Below, one piece after another: positions 52,352 to 60,575 of a stretch of 64,000 nt of DNA. The notes beneath the pieces are model-generated. The model was not told the origin of the DNA, ran no database searches, and saw nothing but the letters and a program-made list of their open reading frames with translations. The DNA comes from G963556115 sp963667375. GTDB taxonomy: Bacteria; Planctomycetota; SZUA-567. The translations under genes and the position numbers were made by a program. The stretch spans positions 3,658,001 to 3,722,000 of the forward strand of contig OY763323.1 in assembly GCA_963667375.1 (NCBI GenBank), written 5' to 3'. Every line of letters starts with the position of its first letter. Position 1 is the stretch's first letter.

Positions 52352-53302
52352 TTAACCGATAGGCTCACCGGCTTCGAGCTTATCCAGCCATTCCTGAACA
52401 TTTGATGAATCACAACGCAGAATACCGGTATCAACACTCTCGATTTTCTTGCCGTTCTTGATGTATTCATAAAGATTCTTCACAGGCAGGTATCCCTGCA
52501 TGTATGGGTTCTGACTGAGAGTTGCCTTGGTAGCTCCAGCAGCGATATTATCAAGGGTCTCAGGCATAAAATCATGTCCGACATGCATTACCTCATTATA
52601 ACGGTTGTTACGCAGCAGAGCTCTTCCGGCAGCCATAGAGGTTGGCGCGCCGAGTGAAGCAATACCCTTCAGATCAGGGTTAGCGAGCAGTGCGTTCTCG
52701 ATCGCTGCATACATCTGCTGATCTTCCCAGCCGGTACTTACAACCTGCACAACTTCAATGTCAGGGAATTCCTTGAGCGCCTTGCGGACACCAGATTCAC
52801 GATCCTGCGACCAGGATGCAGAGGTATCACCGCTGACGATCAGGACCTTGCCCTTGCCGCCCATATAATCGGCGAGTATCTTACCCTGCACATAACCTGA
52901 CTGCTTCAGATCCTGACCGTAGAATGCAAGTCTCTTGGAACCAGGAGCCTCACTGTTGAAGGTCACAGTAGGGATGCCGGCATCAATTGCCTTGTTGATC
53001 ATTGGGTTGAGCGCCTCAGCATTAACATTTGAAATTCCAAGTCCGTCAACGCCGGTGGTTATCGCATTCTCAATGAAATTAACCTGCTCATCAACATTAA
53101 TACCGATAGGACCTACCCAGTTCAGCTTTACCCCGCACTCCTTGGAGGCAGCCTCGGCTCCAAGCTTGATAACCTGACCGAATTCAATAGCGGTATCATG
53201 ATAAATCAGTGTAATCTCAATCGGTTTATCATCAGCCCGCACCCCGCACATCAGAGTAATACAACAGCAGAATACAGCCAGTAACAGTACTAACTTTTTC
53301 AT
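52352..53302 (-). CDS. rbsB: Periplasmic sugar-binding protein, ribose type
   Basis: Protein of 316 residues from ATG 53302, with ATG at 53314 as an alternative; GGAGAGAT precedes the former. Signal peptide MKKLVLLLAVFCCCITLMC, cleavage near VRA-DDK; the Cys of LMCG makes a lipoprotein possible. Type I binding fold: LIYHDTAIEFGQVIKLGAEA, GVDGLGISNVNAEAL, KVLIVSGDTSASWSQDR, KGIASLGAPTSMAAGRAL. Third gene of the LacI-controlled operon. Ribose is the simplest ligand given rbsK and rbsD, but ribose identity is not proven. Confidence 0.9.
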   Translation of the reverse strand: MKKLVLLLAVFCCCITLMCGVRADDKPIEITLIYHDTAIEFGQVIKLGAEAASKECGVKLNWVGPIGINVDEQVNFIENAITTGVDGLGISNVNAEALNPMINKAIDAGIPTVTFNSEAPGSKRLAFYGQDLKQSGYVQGKILADYMGGKGKVLIVSGDTSASWSQDRESGVRKALKEFPDIEVVQVVSTGWEDQQMYAAIENALLANPDLKGIASLGAPTSMAAGRALLRNNRYNEVMHVGHDFMPETLDNIAAGATKATLSQNPYMQGYLPVKNLYEYIKNGKKIESVDTGILRCDSSNVQEWLDKLEAGEPIG

Positions 53303-53356
53303 ATCTCTCTCCATCTAAAATCAAAAACAAACACAAAAATAAACATACCGCTTTTA

Positions 53357-54886
53357 TCAGAGAACCACTTCACAACTGCTCTCGCCTATAAGCGCATGTT
53401 CTACAATATTATCCTTGGTGATTTCAGCCCCGACAAGTTCCTTGACAATCTCACCATTCTTCATTACCAGTACCCGGCTCGACTCGACAAGCACCTCCTG
53501 CAACTCTGAGGATACCAGCACAATTCCCAGCCCTTTATCACGGAGATTACGCAGTATCTCAAAGATTTCAGCCTTGGCTCCGACATCCACACCACGTGTA
53601 AGCTCATCCATCAGAAAGACCTGCGGGTCGGTGGCCAGCCAGCGGCTGATAACAACCTTCTGCTGGTTACCACCACTCAGATTCAGAATATTCTGATATA
53701 CATCCCGCGCCTTGATCCCGACATCCTTCTTGAATTCTTTCGCCAGCGCCACCATGCACCGCTTCTTCATCCAGCCGAGCAGCCCGGTAACCTTACCCGG
53801 ACAAGAGGTTACTATATTTTCACAGATATTCATATTCGGCAGCACCCCGACCTGCTTACGGTCCTCAGGTATCATGGCAAACCCGTTTTTAATGGCAGCC
53901 AGCGGATTGATATTATCCATCTCCACACCGTTGAGTCGGATCGAACCACTGCTCTTCTTGCGCAGGCCGAAAATCGTCTCCAGCATCTCGGTACGCCCCG
54001 CGCCCTGCACCCCGTAAAATCCTAGCACCTCTCCCTCATGCAGCTCAAAGCCGACATTTTTTACCACTCCGTCAGCACTGCAGAGATTCTCAACCCTCAA
54101 ATACGGTTCACCATCCGGTTTCGGCGGTTTTACCATATTGGCGGAATCTTCAAGTTCCTTACTGAACTTATCTCCGGCAATCAGCCGGACCAGATCGTTG
54201 ATACCGACATCCTTCTTATCAAATGTACCCTTGTATTTACCGTCACGCAGTACCGAAATTCTGTCACTCAGATCGAGTACCTCTTCCAGACGGTGCGAAA
54301 TATAGATTATGGCCACGCCGTTATCACGCAGCTTGCGAATATTTTCAAAGAGCATCAGGGATTCGGTTATGGTCAGAGCCGATGTCGGTTCATCAAGAAC
54401 CAGCACCCGCACCTCCTTGGCCAGTGACTTGGCAATCTCCACGACCTGCTGCTGCGCTACTGACAGCCGGCGCACAAGCGTTGCCGGAGCAATGGAAATT
54501 CCCAGCGACTTCAACACCTCAGAGCTCTTCTGCTGCATACGCTTCCAGTCCAGGGACCGCCCTTTACGCAGCTCCCGCCCCAGAAAAATATTCTCGGTAA
54601 CATTAAGATTCGGACAGAGTTTTAATTCCTGATACACGACTCCGATTCCGAGTTGGAGCGCATCCTGCTCACTATGCAGCACCGTTTCCGTGCCATCAAT
54701 AAATATTTTACCGGTTGTGGCCTCAAAGAGACCGCCCAGGATGTTCATCAGCGTGGACTTACCGGCACCATTCTCTCCGACAATAGAATGCACCTCGCCG
54801 GTATTGATACTCAGACTGACATCACTAAGCGCCTGAACCTTGTTGAAACTCTTGGATATATCTTCAAAACGTACTATCTCACTCAT
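53357..54886 (-). CDS. rbsA: Ribose-type ABC transporter ATPase
   Basis: Protein of 509 residues, GGGG eight bases before the ATG. Two ATPase halves: GENGAGKST, LSVAQQQVVEIAKSL, LVLDEPTSALT; then GVQGAGRTEM (degenerate Walker A), LSGGNQQKVVISRWL and FLMDELTRGVD, in which the usual DEPTRG reads DELTRG. Lies between permease and binding protein genes. Confidence 0.93.
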   Translation of the reverse strand: MSEIVRFEDISKSFNKVQALSDVSLSINTGEVHSIVGENGAGKSTLMNILGGLFEATTGKIFIDGTETVLHSEQDALQLGIGVVYQELKLCPNLNVTENIFLGRELRKGRSLDWKRMQQKSSEVLKSLGISIAPATLVRRLSVAQQQVVEIAKSLAKEVRVLVLDEPTSALTITESLMLFENIRKLRDNGVAIIYISHRLEEVLDLSDRISVLRDGKYKGTFDKKDVGINDLVRLIAGDKFSKELEDSANMVKPPKPDGEPYLRVENLCSADGVVKNVGFELHEGEVLGFYGVQGAGRTEMLETIFGLRKKSSGSIRLNGVEMDNINPLAAIKNGFAMIPEDRKQVGVLPNMNICENIVTSCPGKVTGLLGWMKKRCMVALAKEFKKDVGIKARDVYQNILNLSGGNQQKVVISRWLATDPQVFLMDELTRGVDVGAKAEIFEILRNLRDKGLGIVLVSSELQEVLVESSRVLVMKNGEIVKELVGAEITKDNIVEHALIGESSCEVVL

Positions 54887-54943
54887 TTATCTACCCCGTT
54901 ATCTGCAGAACCCGAAACAAATAGAACCTCATTAATTTCAGAC

Positions 54944-55939
54944 TCAGGCCTTCTTCCGTGACCACATATCAAATGCAACCGCCGCGATAATCACAATACC
55001 GATAATCAGCATCTGGAAGAATGGAGAAACACCCAGCAGTATGATACCATTTTTAAGCACACCCATTATCAGCACACCGATGAGCGTACCGACAATTGTT
55101 CCTTCACCGCCACTGAGCGAAGTACCACCGATAATCACCGCCGCAATAACATCGAGTTCGAGTCCGGTTCCGGTTGTACCCTGCACATTAGCGAGGAACG
55201 ACAGATTCAGTACTCCCGCAATCGCGCAGACAAAACCGGTTATAGCGAAAGCAATAATCTTGGTCATATTTTTATTGATACCTGCAGCTTTAGCCGCCAG
55301 TTCGTTACCTCCCACCGCCCGCATGCGGAATCCCATTATAGTCTTGGAATATATAAGGTTTGCCGCAATAACAACGACAATAAATATAATACTGATAATC
55401 GGGACCTCATAGATACGACCCTGTCCAAGATACAGAAAATCCTGCAGTCCGGTCGTCTCGACTGTTCTCTTGGAGAGCGAGATAACCCGGGCGTTACTGA
55501 GAATCAGCGACGCACCCCGCGCAACATTCATCATACCCAGAGTCACAATCAGCGCCGGAATTTTACCATAAGTGGTCAGCACGCCATTCAGAACTCCAAA
55601 GAACACCCCTACCACCATTGCTGCGATAACACTGAAGACCACGGAACAACCGTGAGTCAGCATCAGGCCACAAACCGTAGCCGCCGCACCATATATAGCA
55701 CCTACAGACAGATCAATCTCGGCGCAGACAATCACCATCGTCATTCCCATGGCGATAATTCCCAGCAGCGATATCTGCCGTATAATATTCAGAAGATTAT
55801 TGATCTTCAGAAAATATGGCGAAGTACAGGAAAAAAGGACTATCAGCACAATAAGCGCCGCCAGCACCCCGAATTCTCTGTTACCCTTCCCCATCCATTT
55901 CATCTTCTTGCTGCCAAGTGCTACATTCTCATCATTCAT
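54944..55939 (-). CDS. rbsC: Ribose-type ABC transporter permease
   Basis: Protein of 331 residues with a GAGAG-rich ribosome site. RbsC family: MGMTMVIVCAEIDLSVGAIYG and VIAAVIIGGTSLSGGEGTIVGT, about ten membrane segments. First structural gene of the operon; an operator identical to that in front of lacI lies 41 bases before its start. A hydrophilic 35-residue N-terminus (NDENVALGSKKMKWMGKG) precedes the first helix. Confidence 0.92.
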   Translation of the reverse strand: MNDENVALGSKKMKWMGKGNREFGVLAALIVLIVLFSCTSPYFLKINNLLNIIRQISLLGIIAMGMTMVIVCAEIDLSVGAIYGAAATVCGLMLTHGCSVVFSVIAAMVVGVFFGVLNGVLTTYGKIPALIVTLGMMNVARGASLILSNARVISLSKRTVETTGLQDFLYLGQGRIYEVPIISIIFIVVVIAANLIYSKTIMGFRMRAVGGNELAAKAAGINKNMTKIIAFAITGFVCAIAGVLNLSFLANVQGTTGTGLELDVIAAVIIGGTSLSGGEGTIVGTLIGVLIMGVLKNGIILLGVSPFFQMLIIGIVIIAAVAFDMWSRKKA

Positions 55940-55979
55940 GCTAAAACTCTCTCTCTCTGCCCGATATGAAATACCACCT

Positions 55980-55997
55980 TAGTAAAACGTTATACTA
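55980..55997. promoter_or_regulatory. LacI operator in front of rbsC
   Basis: TAGTAAAACGTTATACTA, an 18-base near-palindrome with the central CG typical of LacI operators, identical to 57104-57121. It lies between lacI and rbsC, which are on the same strand. Confidence 0.85.
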
Positions 55998-56050
55998 AAG
56001 CTGCAAAATAAAAAAACTAAATTATAAATTTTCAGGCGCTAACACAGACA

Positions 56051-57070
56051 CTACAATTTATAACCTACACTACCTTTATCTACCAGTTCAAGCTCAAACC
56101 GGTATTCAAACTTCTGCGACTCATCTTTACCCATGACTTTGAAGAGCATTTCAGCCGCTTTCTTTCCCATATCATGAGCCGGAAGATTAACCGTTGTCAG
56201 TCTGGGCTCAAACACCTCGAGAAACGGCGTATTATCAAAGCCGGAAAGCGCGATATCATCAGGCACCGACAGTCCCGCATCCTGCAATGCCTTATACGCA
56301 CCGTAACCCATGATATCATTACAGGCAAAGACGGCATCAAATTCGCCCCGCTGCTCAGACAACAGCTGCTGCATCAGCGCATACCCGCTCTCGTAATGGT
56401 AATTACCCTCAAGAATAATATTATGGTTGAGCTCAATTCCCGCCTGCTGCATAACACTCTTATAACCTTCAAAGCGGAGTACCGCATTATGCGTATGCAA
56501 CGGTCCAGTTATACAGGCGATACGCCTGTAACCACGTTCCAGCAGAAACCGGCACATCTTCTCCGCTCCGCCGCGATTGTCAACATATACTCCCGGAACC
56601 CCTTCAACACCCTGGACATAGCGTTCAATAAGCACCACCGGATAATGCTTCTTTAGAATATCCACAAAATACGGTTCCGACTCATTGGTATTCTGGGTAG
56701 TAAAGATAACTCCGTCTACCGATTTACCCCGCAGCAGCTTGATATACTGCTCCTCCTTCTCCAGTGAACTGTCGGTATTACAGAGCAGAACCCCGTAATT
56801 CTGATCATTCATGAAATCTTCCACACCCTTTGCCAGCTCGGAGAAGAAAGGGTTGCGGACATCAGGGATTACCAGACCGATCGTATTAGATTTACCGGTG
56901 ACCATACTCCGGGCAATCGCATTCGGCTTGAAACCCAACTCCCGGATTTTTTCCTCAACCTTCCGGACAGTATCAGCTCCAATGTTATCAACCTTATGAT
57001 TTATAACCCGCGACACTGTAGTTACTGACACATTGCACAGCCGCGCAATATCTTTGATCGTAATCTTCAT
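56051..57070 (-). CDS. LacI-family regulator of the ribose operon
   Basis: Protein of 339 residues, AGGGAAAT before the ATG. HTH with the hinge helix: MKITIKDIARLCNVSVTTVS and the hinge region ARSMVTGKSNTIGLVIPDV. The C-terminal half is a periplasmic-binding-like sensor (FDAVFACNDIMGYGAYKAL, IALSGFDNTPFLEVFEPRLT). It is upstream of rbsC on the same strand, with one operator site before each gene. It therefore probably represses itself and the operon, released by ribose or a derivative. Confidence 0.94.
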   Translation of the reverse strand: MKITIKDIARLCNVSVTTVSRVINHKVDNIGADTVRKVEEKIRELGFKPNAIARSMVTGKSNTIGLVIPDVRNPFFSELAKGVEDFMNDQNYGVLLCNTDSSLEKEEQYIKLLRGKSVDGVIFTTQNTNESEPYFVDILKKHYPVVLIERYVQGVEGVPGVYVDNRGGAEKMCRFLLERGYRRIACITGPLHTHNAVLRFEGYKSVMQQAGIELNHNIILEGNYHYESGYALMQQLLSEQRGEFDAVFACNDIMGYGAYKALQDAGLSVPDDIALSGFDNTPFLEVFEPRLTTVNLPAHDMGKKAAEMLFKVMGKDESQKFEYRFELELVDKGSVGYKL

Positions 57071-57091
57071 ATTTCCCTAACTGACTGGTGA

Positions 57092-57121
57092 AGTATAACG
57101 GTTTAGTAAAACGTTATACTA
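57092..57121. promoter_or_regulatory. LacI operator at its own promoter
   Basis: TAGTAAAACGTTATACTA (57104-57121), identical to the rbsC site. An extra AGTATAACG half at 57092-57100 forms a larger perfect inverted repeat with CGTTATACT (9-bp arms). It sits at the predicted lacI transcription start. Confidence 0.85.
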
Positions 57122-57123
57122 GT

Positions 57124-57151
57124 TATATACAATAAAACTTTGCTTAGTCAA
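57124..57151 (-). promoter_or_regulatory. lacI promoter
   Basis: On the minus strand TTGACT (57146-57151), 16-base spacer, TATATA (57124-57129), with the LacI operator directly downstream. Confidence 0.7.
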
Positions 57152-57481
57152 ATTCTATTTTCCTCAGCGCCTGCCCCGCACTAGTCTCAAAATACAGGCA
57201 TATCACAGGCTATCTCCATGTCAAGCAAGGAGATAGTCTACGCCAAAATCTGCCAACAATTTTACAAAAAATAATTACAAAAATATTAATTGGTAATTAT
57301 ATTCGCTGTCAAAAACGCTAAAAATACCAATTTAATTTTAATTTTATGCTCATTACCTTGTAAGCAGCACCAAAATATGCTTCCGCATAGTCTAACCAGC
57401 CATACGCTATCACACCCTTATCTGCGGCGCTGCTGACGATCCCCGTCACAATAACAATCCAACAGCAGTTTCAGAATACTG
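57152..57481. other. Intergenic stretch upstream of lacI promoter
   Basis: About 330 AT-rich bases between the lacI promoter and the terminator of the second TRAP operon. No gene or clear structure seen. Confidence 0.5.
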
Positions 57482-57514
57482 AAAAAAAAGAGCACCGGCA
57501 AAACCGGTGCTCTT
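57482..57514 (-). terminator. Terminator of the glucuronate/TRAP operon
   Basis: Perfect 11-bp stem AAGAGCACCGG/CCGGTGCTCTT with loop CAAAA (57488-57514), followed on the minus strand by a run of T residues. It is about 50 bases downstream of the second dctM. Confidence 0.95.
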
Positions 57515-57565
57515 ACAAAAAAATGCGACTTAGAATCAGATGTCAATACTGATAAGATACCGGCG

Positions 57566-58843
57566 CTACTTCATAAGTGAAGGCAGGAACAGCGATATCT
57601 GAGGGATATAGGTAACCAGCATCAGCACAATCAGACTGACAATCAGAAACGGCAGAATTGCCTTCGAAAGCTGCCCCAGCGATATCTTACCGATACCTGC
57701 AGTCACAAAGAGACAGACACCAACCGGCGGGGTGGTCAGACCGATCATCAAATTTAAAACAGCGATTATAGCAAAATGAATTGGATCAACCCCGACACTC
57801 GTTGTAACCTTGAGCAGAACCGGGAAGAGAATAACCAGTGCCGCGATGGTCTCCATGAAGGTGCCGACAAACAGCAGTAAAAGATTTATCAGCAGCAGCA
57901 GCACATACTTATTATGAGTCACCTCCAGCAGTTTATTCGCGAGCATTGTTGGGATCTGTTCTGAGGTTAGAATCCAGCCGAAGAGATTGGCCATACCGAC
58001 CAGCACCATCAGACTGGCGGTAGTCATCGCGGTATCAAGCAGAATCTTCGGCAGCATCTTTATCCGCAGACCCTTATAGATAAAGATACCAACACAGAGA
58101 GCGTAGATACAGGCGACAATTGAAGCCTCGGTCGGGGTAAAGATCCCGCCGACAATTCCATAAAGAATGATAAAGGTCATAAAGAGCGCCCAGAATGCCC
58201 CTTTAAACTCTCTGAGTATAAGTTTGAGACTTGAACGCTGCCCCTTCGGGTGCTTATTCTTTACCGAGATCATATAGGAAACAACCAGAAATCCAACCCC
58301 CAGCAGTACCCCGGGAATAGCGCCGGCAATAAATAATTTTGCCACCGACAAACCGGTAAGTGTTCCGGCAATAATCATCGGCAGGCTTGGAGGAATAATC
58401 GGTCCGATAGTCGAACTGGCGGCGGTTACCGCGCAGGAGAAAGGCGCATCATAGCCCTCCTTCTTCATTGCCGGAATCAGTACCGCTCCAAGGCTGGCAC
58501 AGTCAGCAACCGCAGTACCGCTGATACCGGCGAAGATCATTGACGCCACAATATTTGCCAGACCCAGCCCACCGCGGATATGCCCGATCAAGGCATTGGA
58601 AAATCCTACCACCCGTTCGGTTATACCGCCGTTATTCATCAGATTACCGGCAAGGATAAACCCGGGAACACAGAGCAGAACAAAGACATCGATACCGGCG
58701 TAAATTTTCTGAGCTGCGACCACCAGCGGAAAATCAACATTGATCAGATACACCAGTGAAGAGAGACCGAGGCAGAAAGCAATAGGCAGACCTATCACCA
58801 GCCCGATAATGAATATGATAAATAACAAGACTACACCAGTCAT
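57566..58843 (-). CDS. dctM: TRAP transporter large permease (DctM), second copy
   Basis: Protein of 425 residues with about twelve membrane segments; IIPPSLPMIIAGTLTGLSVA and FTPTEASIVACIYAL are DctM motifs. The start overlaps the DctQ stop by one base (TAATG). It belongs to the unit uxuA-gntR-uxuB-dctP-dctQ-dctM, so it probably imports glucuronate, fructuronate or a related acid. It is clearly diverged from the copy at 13617. Confidence 0.93.
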   Translation of the reverse strand: MTGVVLLFIIFIIGLVIGLPIAFCLGLSSLVYLINVDFPLVVAAQKIYAGIDVFVLLCVPGFILAGNLMNNGGITERVVGFSNALIGHIRGGLGLANIVASMIFAGISGTAVADCASLGAVLIPAMKKEGYDAPFSCAVTAASSTIGPIIPPSLPMIIAGTLTGLSVAKLFIAGAIPGVLLGVGFLVVSYMISVKNKHPKGQRSSLKLILREFKGAFWALFMTFIILYGIVGGIFTPTEASIVACIYALCVGIFIYKGLRIKMLPKILLDTAMTTASLMVLVGMANLFGWILTSEQIPTMLANKLLEVTHNKYVLLLLINLLLLFVGTFMETIAALVILFPVLLKVTTSVGVDPIHFAIIAVLNLMIGLTTPPVGVCLFVTAGIGKISLGQLSKAILPFLIVSLIVLMLVTYIPQISLFLPSLMK

Positions 58844-59340
58844 TATGCGTTCTCCTCTTTTCTACAACAGGCTCTGATCATATAAATAACCTCCAACAAG
58901 CCATAAAATCCTATCATCCCCATCATGATTGTTATACTGAAAAAGATATAATCCATAGTCAGAAAACGCAGCGTTGGAGCGGTCTGCATCTCGCCAATCT
59001 CGACAAATTCCCAGGAGACGTAGGCTACAATAATTGCAAATACGGTGGAAATCAGACTCACCAGCAACTTTAAAAGATAGAGTCTTCTGCCCTTGCAGTA
59101 GCTGTCCAGCAGCCCCAGCGAAACAAAGATATTACGTTCCAGTGCCAGACCGCTGGCAAAGGCGGTAGCATAAATAAAGAATATGCGGGATACCTCTTCG
59201 GTCCAGGACGGTGCCTGCGGCAGAAAAAATCTGGCGAAGACCTGCACGATAACGGCACATACCATACATATCAGTGAGATTATCGCCCCGCACGCGAGTA
59301 TAGTGTCGAGTATTTTTTTCAAAAAAAGAAGAACTTTCAT
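58843..59340 (-). CDS. dctQ: TRAP transporter small permease (DctQ), second copy
   Basis: Protein of 165 residues from ATG 59340 (AAGG site, rather far away); ATG 59364 would add eight residues. Four membrane segments with the DctQ pattern RFFLPQAPSWTEEVSRIFFI. Overlaps dctM and is separated from dctP by a spacer of about 180 bases containing a stem-loop. Confidence 0.9.
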   Translation of the reverse strand: MKVLLFLKKILDTILACGAIISLICMVCAVIVQVFARFFLPQAPSWTEEVSRIFFIYATAFASGLALERNIFVSLGLLDSYCKGRRLYLLKLLVSLISTVFAIIVAYVSWEFVEIGEMQTAPTLRFLTMDYIFFSITIMMGMIGFYGLLEVIYMIRACCRKEENA

Positions 59341-59432
59341 CGGTTTATATTCACCTTCAGTCATACTGTCAAATCATAGTCACCCGGTTATTCCAGGTCT
59401 GCCCGGAAAGTCACACTTGTCCGAGATTTTTC

Positions 59433-59490
59433 AGATTCCGGCTGCAGCATCAATGTTAAAGGAGAACAGAGAACATACCTGCCGGAATCT
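59433..59490 (-). other. Long-loop inverted repeat between dctP and dctQ
   Basis: Perfect 10-bp arms AGATTCCGGC (59433-59442) and GCCGGAATCT (59481-59490) with a 38-base loop, starting 33 bases after the dctP stop. Consistent with the stem-loops found behind other binding-protein genes here. Confidence 0.55.
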
Positions 59491-59523
59491 AAAATCACAG
59501 TTTAAACTATTATACGTATTTTT

Positions 59524-60501
59524 CTACTTTATATTTACAATTTCTTCATACAGAGCATACTGCTCAGGGCTGAAGTTCTCTTTAACAACCTTGGCTGCAA
59601 TCTTCTGGAAGGCGGCCTTATCAACCTCGACAAACTCCATACCCTTGGACTGAAGGAACTGTTTATACTCTTCCTCTTCCTTTACCAGATTATTCATTGC
59701 ATGCTCACTCACGATTTTACCAGCTTCCAGAATAGCCTCCTGATACTCTTTAGGAAGTTTCTGGAACTTTCTCTCACTCATCGCGACATAGATCCAGCCG
59801 GTGACATGCTCGGTCAGGTTTACATACTTCTGAACCTCATAAAAACTCGCACTCTTGATCAGAGCCAGCGGATTCTCCTGCCCCTCAATGGTTCCCTGCT
59901 GCAGACTGGTGAAGACCTCACTGAAAGCCATAGGTGTTGGCTTGGCCCCTGCCGCTTCCCAGAAAGCAACGAACAGCGGAACATTGGGCACACGCAGTAT
60001 CATGCCATTCAGATCTGAAGGCTTGGTGACAGGGCGGTTACTGGTGAGATTACGCGGACCGCGACCGAAGGTGGCAACCGGACGAACCTTTACCTTGTCA
60101 ATTATCTGCTGCGCGATCTTCTCGTTCGCCTTACTATTGATAATTTTCTTGAGATGATCAAGGTCACGCACCGCGTATGGAGCAGCCAGCAGTGCCGCCA
60201 GCGGCGCCCAGTTCTGCATTGATTCACCGGTAATAGTGAAGTCAGCGGTTCCCATCTGCATACCGCGGATCAGATCCATCTCTTTACCCAACTGTGAGTT
60301 TGGGAACACCTGTACTTCTACAGCTCCCCCGGTTTTCTCCTTCACAATTTGAGCGAACTCAAGTGCTGACTTATGCCAGGGATTCTCCTCATTAGCGAGG
60401 TGACCGAACTTGAGCACAAACTCAGGATCCTTGGCGGAAGCAAAATTTACAGCCATAGAAAAAACAGCAAACATTAAAGCCAGAATAGCTACTCTTTTCA
60501 T
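59524..60501 (-). CDS. dctP: TRAP transporter solute-binding protein (DctP), second copy
   Basis: Protein of 325 residues with an AGGAG site. Signal peptide VAILALMFAVFSMAVNFASA. DctP fold: FVLKFGHLANEENPWHKSAL, VFPNSQLGKEMDLIRGMQMG, MILRVPNVPLFVAFWEAAGA, and FTSLQQGTIEGQENPLALIK, in which the conserved Arg binds the carboxylate. It follows uxuB by 74 bases. The D-mannonate pathway genes upstream suggest a glucuronate-type ligand. Confidence 0.93.
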   Translation of the reverse strand: MKRVAILALMFAVFSMAVNFASAKDPEFVLKFGHLANEENPWHKSALEFAQIVKEKTGGAVEVQVFPNSQLGKEMDLIRGMQMGTADFTITGESMQNWAPLAALLAAPYAVRDLDHLKKIINSKANEKIAQQIIDKVKVRPVATFGRGPRNLTSNRPVTKPSDLNGMILRVPNVPLFVAFWEAAGAKPTPMAFSEVFTSLQQGTIEGQENPLALIKSASFYEVQKYVNLTEHVTGWIYVAMSERKFQKLPKEYQEAILEAGKIVSEHAMNNLVKEEEEYKQFLQSKGMEFVEVDKAAFQKIAAKVVKENFSPEQYALYEEIVNIK

Positions 60502-60575
60502 GTTAAACTCCTAATAAAAACAAAACATCCAAAACCAACACAAATTATACACCGGCGGCATCGGCCGCCCTCCTG

